64,000 bases of DNA from Mucilaginibacter lacusdianchii (lineage in GTDB: Bacteria > Bacteroidota > Bacteroidia > Sphingobacteriales > Sphingobacteriaceae), in contig NZ_WSRW01000002.1 in NCBI RefSeq assembly GCF_009770985.1, positions 496,001-560,000 of the forward strand, given 5' to 3'. The translations under genes were made by a program, and so were the position numbers. The stretch's first letter is position 1, and every line of letters begins with the position of its first letter. The notes under the pieces were generated by a model, which had not been told where the DNA came from, did not search any database, and was given only the letters and a program-made list of their open reading frames with translations. Shown in pieces: positions 55,868 through 63,366 of this stretch.

Positions 55868-55897
55868 TTTGAATCCGTAAAAACTTCTTTACATTTG
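55868..55897 (+). promoter_or_regulatory. Promoter of the peptide gene cluster
   Basis: TTTG (55868-55871), 18 bases, TACATTTG (55890-55897), close to the Bacteroidetes consensus. The first peptide gene starts 49 bases further on. No similar promoter is seen before the other four copies, so one transcript is likely. Confidence 0.7.
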
Positions 55898-55945
55898 TAG
55901 TGTTGATTTAGATAACAGACACAAAATACTATAAATTAATAGATT

Positions 55946-56116
55946 ATGAAAAAAATATTACTTGTTGCAACCCTATTTATTAGCGCAGCAAGCATCACAT
56001 CTTGCAGCAAAGAAAACGATGCAAAACCAAGCGTAACCAAGAAGCTAGCAGACGGCCCTGGTGATAAGAGCACATTGGGTACAGGTGACGGCACCAGGCC
56101 AAGCGAAGGCGGTTGA
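55946..56116 (+). CDS. Small lipopeptide-type precursor, copy 1
   Basis: 56 residues. A lipoprotein signal MKKILLVATLFISAASITSC ends at Cys20, followed by acidic SKENDAKP and then the C-terminal half GPGDKSTLGTGDG / TRPSEGG, which is the same in all five copies. This copy is the most divergent (SVTKKLAD before the constant part). Processing at Cys20 would leave a 37-residue lipopeptide. Position after Cys of charged residues suggests surface or outer-membrane export in this phylum. No modification enzyme or dedicated transporter is nearby. I do not recognise the family. Confidence 0.75.
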   Translation: MKKILLVATLFISAASITSCSKENDAKPSVTKKLADGPGDKSTLGTGDGTRPSEGG

Positions 56117-56190
56117 TTAAATCGAGTCCGTCTAAAAATATCACTACTTAATTAATAAATAAACAACACTTAATAAATAGTTATTAACAC

Positions 56191-56361
56191 ATGAAAAAAT
56201 TATTATTAGCCGCGGCTTTATTTGCCAGCGTAGCCACTATATCTTCTTGCACTAAAGAAAACGACGCACAACCTAACATATCTAAAAAAGCAGCTTTTGG
56301 CCCTGGCGATAAAAGCACATTAGGTACCGGTGATGGCACCAGACCAAGCGAAGGCGGTTGA
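56191..56361 (+). CDS. Small lipopeptide-type precursor, copy 2
   Basis: 56 residues: MKKLLLAAALFASVATISSC signal with lipobox ISSC, TKENDAQPNISKKAAF linker, then the invariant Gly-rich 20-residue C-terminus. Its protein sequence is identical to copy 5. The two genes differ only at five synonymous third positions, all in the 3' third. It lies 74 bases after copy 1 with no separate promoter visible. Confidence 0.78.
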   Translation: MKKLLLAAALFASVATISSCTKENDAQPNISKKAAFGPGDKSTLGTGDGTRPSEGG

Positions 56362-56459
56362 TTATCACACTCTTTTCAGACCGCAAGATAATTAGCCATT
56401 AGTGCTTTTTAACATCACGAACTATACAGATTATTACACACTTTTTTACACATATTGAA

Positions 56460-56630
56460 ATGAAAAAGTTCTTATTAGCAGCAACATTATTCATCGGCGT
56501 AGCCACTATATCTTCTTGCACTAAAGAAAACGACGCGCAACCAACAATATCAAAAAAAACAGCCTTCGGCCCTGGCGATAAAAGCACATTAGGCACTGGC
56601 GATGGTACCAGACCAAGTGAAGGTGGTTGA
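56460..56630 (+). CDS. Small lipopeptide-type precursor, copy 3
   Basis: 56 residues: MKKFLLAATLFIGVATISSC, then TKENDAQPTISKKTAF and the constant GPGDKSTLG / TGDGTRPSEGG tail. It differs from copy 2 mainly within the signal peptide and at two linker positions. The start codon lacks an SD sequence, as in the other copies. It lies 98 bases after copy 2. Confidence 0.78.
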   Translation: MKKFLLAATLFIGVATISSCTKENDAQPTISKKTAFGPGDKSTLGTGDGTRPSEGG

Positions 56631-56691
56631 TTATACCAACAACTTGATTTTACCTACAGATATTTCAGATATTATTTATTTAACAACACAC

Positions 56692-56862
56692 ATGAAAAAG
56701 ATATTACTAATTGCCGCTTTATTTGCCGGTGTAACCACATTCTCTTCTTGCAGCAAAGAAAACGATGCACAACCCACTATCTCTAAAAAAACAGCTTTTG
56801 GCCCTGGCGATAAGAGTACATTGGGTACCGGTGATGGCACCAGACCAAGCGAAGGCGGTTGA
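56692..56862 (+). CDS. Small lipopeptide-type precursor, copy 4
   Basis: 56 residues: MKKILLIAALFAGVTTFSSC, SKENDAQPTISKKTAF, constant tail. The reading frame is open another 30 codons upstream, but the ATG at 56692 aligns exactly with the starts of the other copies. It lies 61 bases after copy 3. Confidence 0.78.
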   Translation: MKKILLIAALFAGVTTFSSCSKENDAQPTISKKTAFGPGDKSTLGTGDGTRPSEGG

Positions 56863-56922
56863 TTAATTACTTAAAAAATCAATAGTTGTCCATACACTTT
56901 AATACTTCTTATAAAATAACAC

Positions 56923-57093
56923 ATGAAAAAATTATTATTAGCCGCGGCTTTATTTGCCAGCGTAGCCACTATATCTTCTTGCACTAAAGAAAACGACGCA
57001 CAACCTAACATATCTAAAAAAGCAGCTTTTGGTCCTGGCGATAAAAGCACATTAGGTACTGGCGATGGCACCAGACCAAGTGAAGGTGGTTGA
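56923..57093 (+). CDS. Small lipopeptide-type precursor, copy 5
   Basis: 56 residues, protein-identical to copy 2 and the last of the array. The first 110 or so nucleotides are identical to copy 2; the remaining third differs only silently. This suggests a recent duplication or gene conversion with selection on the tail. A small hairpin 28 bases downstream terminates the converging gene at 57147. Confidence 0.78.
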   Translation: MKKLLLAAALFASVATISSCTKENDAQPNISKKAAFGPGDKSTLGTGDGTRPSEGG

Positions 57094-57120
57094 TTATTAC
57101 AGTAACCATTCATAATTAAA

Positions 57121-57137
57121 ACATGCTCAAAGCATGT
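57121..57137 (-). terminator. Terminator of the 90-residue gene
   Basis: ACATGCT and AGCATGT arms around a 3-base loop, 10 bases after the stop codon. Read leftward it is followed by TTTTAATT. Its orientation supports transcription of the leftward gene at 57147. Confidence 0.6.
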
Positions 57138-57146
57138 CTGCTATAA

Positions 57147-57419
57147 TCAAACTCCTACATCGAACTGCTGAATGTGACTTAATTCGGCAAACTCGGTAAA
57201 ATCTTGCAAGTGCAGATTCTGATTATTATTAAGTAAGAATTTTTCGGTAGAGTCTTCATCAAAAAGATTGCTTGATGTAGTATACCCTTGCAAGTAGACA
57301 ATGTATGGTTGAAGAAATATTTGTGAGTAAATAACGGTTCTTAAAAAAAGCGAGCCTATTTGACTAAAGAAAGCTTGTTCGAAGCTTTTGGCCGCCAACT
57401 TACAGTTAAACTTAAACAT
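57147..57419 (-). CDS. Hypothetical 90-residue protein beside the peptide array
   Basis: MFKFNCKLAAKSFEQAFFSQ, a hydrophobic middle (TVIYSQIFLQPYIVYLQGY), and an acidic/polar end (FDEDSTEKFLL, DFTEFAELSHIQQFDVGV). No recognised domain, no standard signal peptide. Codon use resembles coding DNA and a terminator follows in the right direction, so it is probably real. It converges with the lipopeptide array. Function unknown; an immunity, receptor or regulatory role for the peptides would be speculation. Confidence 0.5.
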   Translation of the reverse strand: MFKFNCKLAAKSFEQAFFSQIGSLFLRTVIYSQIFLQPYIVYLQGYTTSSNLFDEDSTEKFLLNNNQNLHLQDFTEFAELSHIQQFDVGV

Positions 57420-58108
57420 CAGAATTTAAGCTGATAATTATTGACAGTTTTATAACAACCGGATATTTGAGAGTTATCAAGTCCTGATCAATAAGCTTGT
57501 GTAACTTACACTTGAACCCTTAAAGTTTCAGATGTTACATATTGCAATGTTGCCATCAGCCGTATTGGTAAGTTATCTATTAACGGGCTCTTTATAGTTG
57601 ATTAATTTCTTCAACAACAGATGGCAATCTAAAACCAATCCATCATTGTTCTTAAACTTTAAAAGGCTTCGCAAATAGAAATCAAAAAATTTCAAATTTA
57701 AGACAATTTCTTTTTGCTGATCATCACCTCTCCTGTTGCACTAGGTACTACGCATTACTGGCGCTAACGCCAATCAACATTAAATCAGCAAACTCTATTA
57801 CTTCCCTTTCACAATCTGATTTTTTCTGTATTGGAAATTGCACTTCGTTTCATGATAGCAATGCTTTCAATTTGCCTACCATAACTATATCCAAAAGCCG
57901 GTATTATAAATACTTTAAAACGTAAAGTCTTTCTCCCATATCCTATCATTAAACAGGTTGCAACATACTGCATTGTTTTTATTGTAAAACTGAACAGATG
58001 CCGCAGTGCAGTATTGGAACTTAAGCATGTACACGCAACATATAAATAACTCCGTTGCCATTATTGCTTTTAAAACCTATTATATGCGCCGCAGATGTAT
58101 GTAAGTTT
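57420..58108. other. About 690 bp without a recognisable gene
   Basis: AT-rich DNA between the peptide island and the M20 peptidase. It contains a small hairpin (TGGCGCTAACGCCA near 57758) and, leftward, a purine-rich AGGAGAGGTG in front of an 8-codon frame that is too short to support. No promoter for the 90-residue gene could be fixed. It may be the remnant of decayed genes. Confidence 0.4.
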
Positions 58109-58130
58109 TATATTTGCCTTTTTACATTTG
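58109..58130 (+). promoter_or_regulatory. Two overlapping -7 box candidates of the M20 gene
   Basis: TATATTTG (58109-58116) and TACATTTG (58123-58130) both match TAnnTTTG. The second ends five bases before the ATG at 58136, implying a nearly leaderless mRNA. No TTG element stands at the expected distance. Confidence 0.4.
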
Positions 58131-58135
58131 TAATT

Positions 58136-59506
58136 ATGCAAGTAATCAGACAATACATCGAAGATCATAAACAGCGTATGCTGGATGAGCTTTTTGATCT
58201 GCTGCGTTTTCCTTCGGTAAGCGCCGATCCGAAATATGCACCTGAGGTTTTAAAAACGGCCGATTATACAGCAGCCAAGCTGCGCGAAGCTGGCGCCGAC
58301 AATGTGGAGGTTTGCCCTACAGCTGGCTATCCTATTGTGTATGGCGAAAAAATTATTGATCCATCTAAGCCAACTGTTTTGGTTTACGGACATTACGATG
58401 TACAACCACCCGACCCTTTAGAATTATGGCATACCCCACCGTTTGAACCCACCGTTCGTGATGGCAAAATATATGCCCGTGGTGCATGCGATGATAAAGG
58501 TCAATTTTACATGCACGTCAAAGCATTTGAGCTGATGATGCAAACCAACACCTTACCCTGCAATATCAAATTTATGATTGAGGGTGAAGAGGAAGTGGGA
58601 TCTAACAACCTAGGCATTTTCGTAAAAGCAAACAAAGAACGCCTGAAAGCCGATGTGGTACTGATATCAGACACCTCGATGATAAGTATGGAAACTCCTT
58701 CGCTTGAAACAGGCTTGCGTGGTTTATCTTACTTAGAAGTAGAAGTTGTTGGCCCTAACCGTGATTTACACTCCGGCGTTTACGGGGGTGCAGTAGCTAA
58801 CCCGGCAACTATTTTAGCTAAATTAATTGCATCATTACACGACGAAAACAACCATATTACCATCCCCGGCTTTTACGACGATGTGGTGGAATTAACTGAA
58901 GAAGAGCGCAATGCATTAAACGCTGCCCCGTATAACGAAGAAGAATATAAAAAAGACCTGGACATTGCCGATGTATGGGGTGAAAAAGGTTATTCAACTT
59001 TAGAACGTACCGGCACACGCCCAACTTTAGAAGTAAATGGCATTTGGGGCGGTTACATTGGCGAAGGTGCCAAAACGGTATTACCATCTAAAGCCAACGC
59101 TAAAATATCTATGCGCCTGGTGCCTAACCAAAGTTCGGAAAAAATTACGCAACTGTTTACCGAACACTTCACCCACATTGCACCACCATATGTAAAGGTG
59201 AAAGTTACGCCACATCATGGCGGCGAACCGGTAGTTACGCCTACCAATAGCGTGGCATACCAGGCAGCTCAAAAAGCTATTGCCGAAGCTTTTGGTAAAG
59301 ACCCTATTCCTACTCGCGGTGGTGGTAGTATACCAATTGTGGCATTGTTTGAGGCCGAATTAGGTATCAAAACCGTATTAATGGGTTTTGGCTTAGATAG
59401 TGATGCACTACATTCGCCCAACGAAAAATACGATATATATAATTATTATAAAGGCATAGAAACCATTCCGCTGTTTTACAAACACTATGCGGAACTGAGC
59501 AAATAA
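58136..59506 (+). CDS. M20-family dipeptidase/peptidase
   Basis: 456 residues from the ATG at 58136. The open frame reaches 27 codons further, but those residues are unlike the family and would precede the promoter. Metal-site motifs of the M20/CNDP-like branch: GHYDVQPPDPLELW (His), ARGACDDKGQFYMH (bridging Asp), EGEEEVGS (catalytic Glu), VVLISDTSM, and the dimerisation-domain HSGVYGGAVANP and RGGGSIPIV. It is a dizinc-dependent cytoplasmic dipeptidase, substrate unassigned. A terminator follows. Confidence 0.93.
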   Translation: MQVIRQYIEDHKQRMLDELFDLLRFPSVSADPKYAPEVLKTADYTAAKLREAGADNVEVCPTAGYPIVYGEKIIDPSKPTVLVYGHYDVQPPDPLELWHTPPFEPTVRDGKIYARGACDDKGQFYMHVKAFELMMQTNTLPCNIKFMIEGEEEVGSNNLGIFVKANKERLKADVVLISDTSMISMETPSLETGLRGLSYLEVEVVGPNRDLHSGVYGGAVANPATILAKLIASLHDENNHITIPGFYDDVVELTEEERNALNAAPYNEEEYKKDLDIADVWGEKGYSTLERTGTRPTLEVNGIWGGYIGEGAKTVLPSKANAKISMRLVPNQSSEKITQLFTEHFTHIAPPYVKVKVTPHHGGEPVVTPTNSVAYQAAQKAIAEAFGKDPIPTRGGGSIPIVALFEAELGIKTVLMGFGLDSDALHSPNEKYDIYNYYKGIETIPLFYKHYAELSK

Positions 59507-59526
59507 TTATATTTGACCGGTTTGTT

Positions 59527-59564
59527 AACAAAGCGCTCTTGCAGCATGCAAGGAGCGCTTTGTT
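59527..59564 (+). terminator. Terminator after the M20 gene
   Basis: A long stem (AACAAAGCGCTC with its complement, then TTGC/GCAA past a single bulged G) with loop AGCAT, 20 bases after the stop codon. The following T-tract is weak. Confidence 0.65.
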
Positions 59565-59622
59565 GTAAACAGATACTGATATAATCTTGAATTCAAATTC
59601 TTAATTCTATACTCTGGCAGCT

Positions 59623-60972
59623 ATGATGCAATGGGAAAAACTTATTTCGGCAAAACGGTGGGGTGTTCAAAATAGCGATATACAAGATCAGGACAAGGCT
59701 CGTTCGCAATTTCAGCGCGATTATGACCGGTTGATCTTTTCTTCACCCTTCCGCCGTTTGCAAAACAAAACGCAGGTTTTTCCGCTGCCCGGCAGTGTTT
59801 TTGTGCACAACCGCCTAACGCATAGTTTGGAGGTGGCCAGCGTGGGCCGATCACTAGGCACCATTTTTTACAATAACCTCAAAAAGCAGGAACCGGATGT
59901 TGATAAAAGGCTGCCGCTCATTAGCGAAGTTGGCAATATTGTAGCTGCAGCCTGCCTGGCGCACGATATGGGCAACCCAGCTTTTGGCCATTCGGGCGAG
60001 TCGGCCATGTCGCGATATTTCACCGATGGCGATGGGACCAAATATAAAGCCGACCTGACAGACGAGCAATGGCATGACGTTATCCATTTTGAGGGTAATG
60101 CCAATGCCTTCCGCATCCTTACCCACCCGTTTACCGGTAAAGGTAACGGCGCTTTTGCACTAACTTACGCTACGCTGGCATCTATCGTAAAGTACCCTTG
60201 TGCAGCTATTGCCGGCCATGTGAAAGGCAACATTCATCAAAAAAAGTATGGCTTTTTTCAGTCCGAACAAGCGTCGTTCCAAGCCATGGCTGACGAGTTG
60301 GGTATGATTCAAACCCAAAATAATCCGTTGATTTATAAACGCCATCCGCTGGTATACTTGGTAGAGGCGGCCGATGATATTTGTTACAGCATTATAGATC
60401 TGGAAGATGCTCACCGTTTGAAAATTCTATCGTACGATAAAATTAAAGAACTTTTGCTACCCATCTGCAACAGCACCCGATTGGAGCCTTGGCTGGAAAG
60501 TGAGTTTGAGGACGAAGATGCTAAAGTTGGATTATTGCGTGCCAAAGCTATCAACAACCTGATTACGGCAACATCTCTGATATTTATGGACAACCAAAAT
60601 GTCATTTTAGATGGCGGTTTTAATATGGGATTGACTGACGCTCTAGAAGAACCATTCGCCGCACCTTGGAAAGAAATATCAGACATCTCTAAAAAGAAAA
60701 TCTATAATTATCAATCGGTAGTACAAATTGAAGTTGCCGGTTACAAAGTAATGGGCGGACTGCTGGAAGAATTCATTCCAGCTTTAATCAACAATAGCTC
60801 AAACTACGACAAAAAGCTGGTGGAGCTGATTCCAAAACAATTCATCACCCTCGATACTGATTTATATTCCAAAATTCAAAGTGTGCTCGATTTTGTATCA
60901 GGCATGACAGATTTGTATGCGGTAGAATTATATAGGAATATCAAAGGCATTTCCTTTCCGGCTATACATTAA
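59623..60972 (+). CDS. dgt: Deoxyguanosinetriphosphate triphosphohydrolase-like protein
   Basis: 449 residues, HD-superfamily dNTPase. FRRLQNKTQVFPLPGSVFVHNRLTHSLEV gives the first His (67), and CLAHDMGNPAFGHSGE gives the His-Asp pair (114-115). The later YLVEAADDICYSIIDLEDAH has the fourth metal ligand. It hydrolyses dGTP (or other dNTPs) to the nucleoside and tripolyphosphate, affecting dNTP pools and phage or mutation control. The start could be either of two adjacent ATGs. A palindromic repeat follows the stop. Confidence 0.93.
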   Translation: MMQWEKLISAKRWGVQNSDIQDQDKARSQFQRDYDRLIFSSPFRRLQNKTQVFPLPGSVFVHNRLTHSLEVASVGRSLGTIFYNNLKKQEPDVDKRLPLISEVGNIVAAACLAHDMGNPAFGHSGESAMSRYFTDGDGTKYKADLTDEQWHDVIHFEGNANAFRILTHPFTGKGNGAFALTYATLASIVKYPCAAIAGHVKGNIHQKKYGFFQSEQASFQAMADELGMIQTQNNPLIYKRHPLVYLVEAADDICYSIIDLEDAHRLKILSYDKIKELLLPICNSTRLEPWLESEFEDEDAKVGLLRAKAINNLITATSLIFMDNQNVILDGGFNMGLTDALEEPFAAPWKEISDISKKKIYNYQSVVQIEVAGYKVMGGLLEEFIPALINNSSNYDKKLVELIPKQFITLDTDLYSKIQSVLDFVSGMTDLYAVELYRNIKGISFPAIH

Positions 60973-61028
60973 GCTCCTCCTAAACCCGCCTTGGGAGAAA
61001 GAGCTTTTGAATTTCTTGAAAATTAAAA

Positions 61029-61117
61029 TGTCATTTCGAGTGCTAACGAGAAATCTTTTGAAAGCGATAGGTTAACTGCCTGTTTGAAAAGAGCTCTCAC
61101 TATCGTTCGAGATGACA
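61029..61117. repeat. Palindromic intergenic repeat, copy B
   Basis: Left arm TGTCATTTCGAGTGCTAACG, right arm TATCGTTCGAGATGACA, with the middle AGAAATCTTTTGAAAGCGAT. It is related to copy A at 25755 (shared TCGA-TG-TAACGAGA-ATCTTTT and GATAGGTTA/GGTAGGTTA words) and like it lies between converging genes. Confidence 0.8.
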
Positions 61118-61136
61118 ACTTGTTTAGAACAAGTTG
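61116..61136 (-). terminator. Hairpin directly after the epimerase stop codon
   Basis: A 9-bp perfect stem CAACTTGTT/AACAAGTTG with a TAG loop, touching the stop codon of the leftward epimerase gene. No clear T-tract follows in that direction. Confidence 0.45.
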
Positions 61137-62252
61137 TTAAACACGCCAATGCTCACACTTTTCTAAAAAGGCAGGATCGGCATCGGCGCCTATGCCAGGT
61201 GCATCGGCAATGTCTAAATGGTAGCCGTTATAGCTAACTCCACCGATGCAAGGATCTTCCAAATGACCTAGCATACAGGTGTCCATATCATAAAAATGAA
61301 TATTGGGTGCACTGTACACCAAATGTAATTTAGCACTCAGGGCAATCCGGCTTTCCAACATGCCGCCCATCATGCAAGGGATGTTATGCAGAGCAGCCAA
61401 ATCATGTATTTTTAAAGCTTCGTTCATTCCGCCTGATTTGGCCAACTTGATGTTAATATAATCACATGACCCACTCTCTATTTGCAAACGGGCGTCATGA
61501 TGGGTATACACACTTTCATCGGCCATTATTTTTACCGGCGATAATTTTCTGAGCTCAGGCAGCTTGTCATTATACCAGGTGCGCATAGGCTGTTCGCAAA
61601 ACTCAATATCTGCATTACCCATTGCTTGCAAAGCATAAACGGCATCGTCAAAACTCCAGCCCTGGTTAGCGTCAATTCTTATTTTCATATCCGGTCCTAC
61701 AGCCTGTCTTATCTTTTGGATACGTATTACATCCTCTTGCGCATGCTTGCCTAATTTTACTTTCAATATCCGGGCACCGTTTTGCTGAAAGGCGACTGCT
61801 TTTTGGGCCATCGCATCAGGCTCGCCAATGCCAATGGTGATATCGGTTTCTACCGGTTTCTTTTCGCCACCTAAAAACTTATACAGCGGCAGGCCGGCGT
61901 TCTTGGCGGCAATATCATACAATGCCATATCAAAAGCGCTTTTAATAGTATAATTCCCAGCAGCAAAGTTGTGCAGCTGTTGCAAGCGGGCAGGTATATC
62001 CAGTGCATCTTTCCCTACCCATAGTTCAGCAAAATCGCGCGCCATAGCCAGGCAGGTTTCCTGCGTTTCGCCGGTTATCATGGGAAACGCCGAACACTCC
62101 CCCACACCGGCGAAACCTGCATCGGTATGTATGCGTATTAATACATTTTGTGCATAACGCATAGTACCCGTTGCTATGGTAAACGGCTCCATAGCTATGC
62201 TAAACCTGTATATATCAATATGTTTTATATAAACTTGATGCTGCAATGTCAT
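61137..62252 (-). CDS. Dipeptide epimerase, enolase superfamily
   Basis: 371 residues of the muconate-lactonising-enzyme subgroup. The catalytic bases are Lys164 and Lys166 (ILKVKLG) and Lys269 (YINIKLAKSGG). The Mg ligands are Asp194 (RIDANQGW), Glu220 (FCEQPM) and Asp245 (MADESVY). A DMD motif near the end (FYDMDTCMLGHLEDP) is the amino-group-binding signature of L-Ala-D/L-Glu and related dipeptide epimerases, so a dipeptide, possibly from murein, is the likely substrate. Exact dipeptide specificity cannot be read from sequence. A single gene, divergent from the DUF4290 gene. Confidence 0.88.
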   Translation of the reverse strand: MTLQHQVYIKHIDIYRFSIAMEPFTIATGTMRYAQNVLIRIHTDAGFAGVGECSAFPMITGETQETCLAMARDFAELWVGKDALDIPARLQQLHNFAAGNYTIKSAFDMALYDIAAKNAGLPLYKFLGGEKKPVETDITIGIGEPDAMAQKAVAFQQNGARILKVKLGKHAQEDVIRIQKIRQAVGPDMKIRIDANQGWSFDDAVYALQAMGNADIEFCEQPMRTWYNDKLPELRKLSPVKIMADESVYTHHDARLQIESGSCDYINIKLAKSGGMNEALKIHDLAALHNIPCMMGGMLESRIALSAKLHLVYSAPNIHFYDMDTCMLGHLEDPCIGGVSYNGYHLDIADAPGIGADADPAFLEKCEHWRV

Positions 62253-62344
62253 AATACAATATAGTATTAACTCGTTTAAATATGAATTGATGTAAAAGTT
62301 TTGGCTTTATGTACAATTTTACTTCATGACTAACACAAAAACTT

Positions 62345-62352
62345 TATATTTG
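62345..62352 (+). promoter_or_regulatory. -7 box of the DUF4290 gene
   Basis: TATATTTG, a perfect TAnnTTTG, about 115 bases before the start codon. No TTG element is obvious upstream. Confidence 0.4.
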
Positions 62353-62465
62353 CGTTACTCTGATATATTTTTTTGTAGAACTTATCAAACTACAGCTGCT
62401 CTCTTCCTGTTTTTTACTTAACCGGCACAGCAAGCTGATAAAAAATCTTTATTAAAAATAACTAC

Positions 62466-63206
62466 ATGGCACAAAAAGAAATGCCTGCTCAATTTGATTA
62501 TAACTCAACCCGTAGTAAACTTTTATTATCTGAATACGGCCGTAATGTACAAAACATGGTTAAGTACATTGTAAATTTGCCTACAAAAGAAGAGCGTAAC
62601 CGCTATGCTAATGTGGTGATAGATTTGATGGGCTTTTTAAACCCACACCTGCGGGATGTGGCTGATTTTAAGCACAAGTTATGGGACCATTTGCACATTA
62701 TATCTGATTACAAGATTGATGTTGATTCGCCATATCCGGTTCCTTTGCCCGAGGCAATACATCTTAAACCAGAACCCTTAAAATATCCTAACCAGCGTAT
62801 CAAATACAAGCACTATGGCAAAACCATTGAATTGATGATAGACAAGGCTCGCAACATTGAAGAGCCGGCACGCCGTCAGCATATGATACAGGCTATAGCC
62901 AATTTCATGAAAATGGCCTATGTGCAATGGAACAAAGATTCGGTAAGCGATGAAAGCATATTGGCCGATTTGCGTGAACTTTCACGTGGCGAGCTGCAAC
63001 TGGAAGAAAACATAAATCTTAACCGTGTTGAATATCGTACCCCGGTACAAAACACCCGCAGCAACAATAACCAGCGGAGTAATAATAATCAGAACCGGAA
63101 TAACAACAACAATCAAAACCGCAACAACAATCCGCGGAATAACAATAACCAAAACCGCAACAACAATCAAAACCGTAGCAGCGGTGGCGGTTCACGCAAA
63201 TATTAA
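62466..63206 (+). CDS. DUF4290 protein with Asn/Arg-rich tail
   Basis: 246 residues. The DUF4290 domain occupies about 1-185 (FDYNSTRSKLLLSEYGRNVQ, RNRYANVVIDLMGFLNPHLR, YPNQRIKYKHYGKTIELMID). The last 50 residues are a low-complexity Asn/Gln/Arg tract ending SSGGGSRKY, probably disordered and perhaps nucleic-acid or peptidoglycan contacting. DUF4290 genes commonly precede murA in Bacteroidetes, as here. The function is not known. It is followed by an inverted repeat. Confidence 0.9.
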   Translation: MAQKEMPAQFDYNSTRSKLLLSEYGRNVQNMVKYIVNLPTKEERNRYANVVIDLMGFLNPHLRDVADFKHKLWDHLHIISDYKIDVDSPYPVPLPEAIHLKPEPLKYPNQRIKYKHYGKTIELMIDKARNIEEPARRQHMIQAIANFMKMAYVQWNKDSVSDESILADLRELSRGELQLEENINLNRVEYRTPVQNTRSNNNQRSNNNQNRNNNNNQNRNNNPRNNNNQNRNNNQNRSSGGGSRKY

Positions 63207-63222
63207 TAAGAAATAAAACAAG

Positions 63223-63287
63223 CAAGAGCCAAGAATCAGGAATCTGTTGATGAGTAATCACTAATAGGTCTTGAATCTTGGCTCTTG
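63223..63287. repeat. Inverted repeat between DUF4290 and murA
   Basis: CAAGAGCCAAGA and TCTTGGCTCTTG (12 bp perfect, extended imperfectly by AATCA/TGAAT) enclose a 41-base middle made of similar words. It could be a terminator for the DUF4290 mRNA, or a dispersed intergenic repeat; no second copy is in the window. Confidence 0.55.
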
Positions 63288-63366
63288 TTTATTGCATCTC
63301 ATTTAAACATCTTTGCAAAAATTTTAAGACACAATTGTGTTTGTTTAACACCGATTATAATTCGAT

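Larger units (their letters stand above)
55946..57093 (+). repeat. Tandem array of five diverged repeats (peptide genes)
   Basis: Five 171-base units separated by 60-98-base spacers that are not alike. The conserved block includes the four bases after the TGA (GGYGGTTGATTA in every copy). Identity is highest in the 3' coding half, the part that encodes the invariant tail. Confidence 0.9.

Noticed and set aside
56399..57113. Leftward open frames across the peptide array sharing NVLLSPGPKA-like words
   Set aside because: They are the reverse complement of the repeated peptide genes, with no start signals or consistent length.
57700..57745. Leftward AGGAGAGGTG followed by an 8-codon frame, considered as a small peptide gene
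   Set aside because: Too short, no similarity to known precursor types and no other evidence.
62982..63190. AACAACAATCAAAACCG-type repeats that look like a microsatellite or CRISPR-like array
   Set aside because: They encode the Asn/Arg-rich tail of the DUF4290 protein; unit spacing is irregular and there are no spacers.
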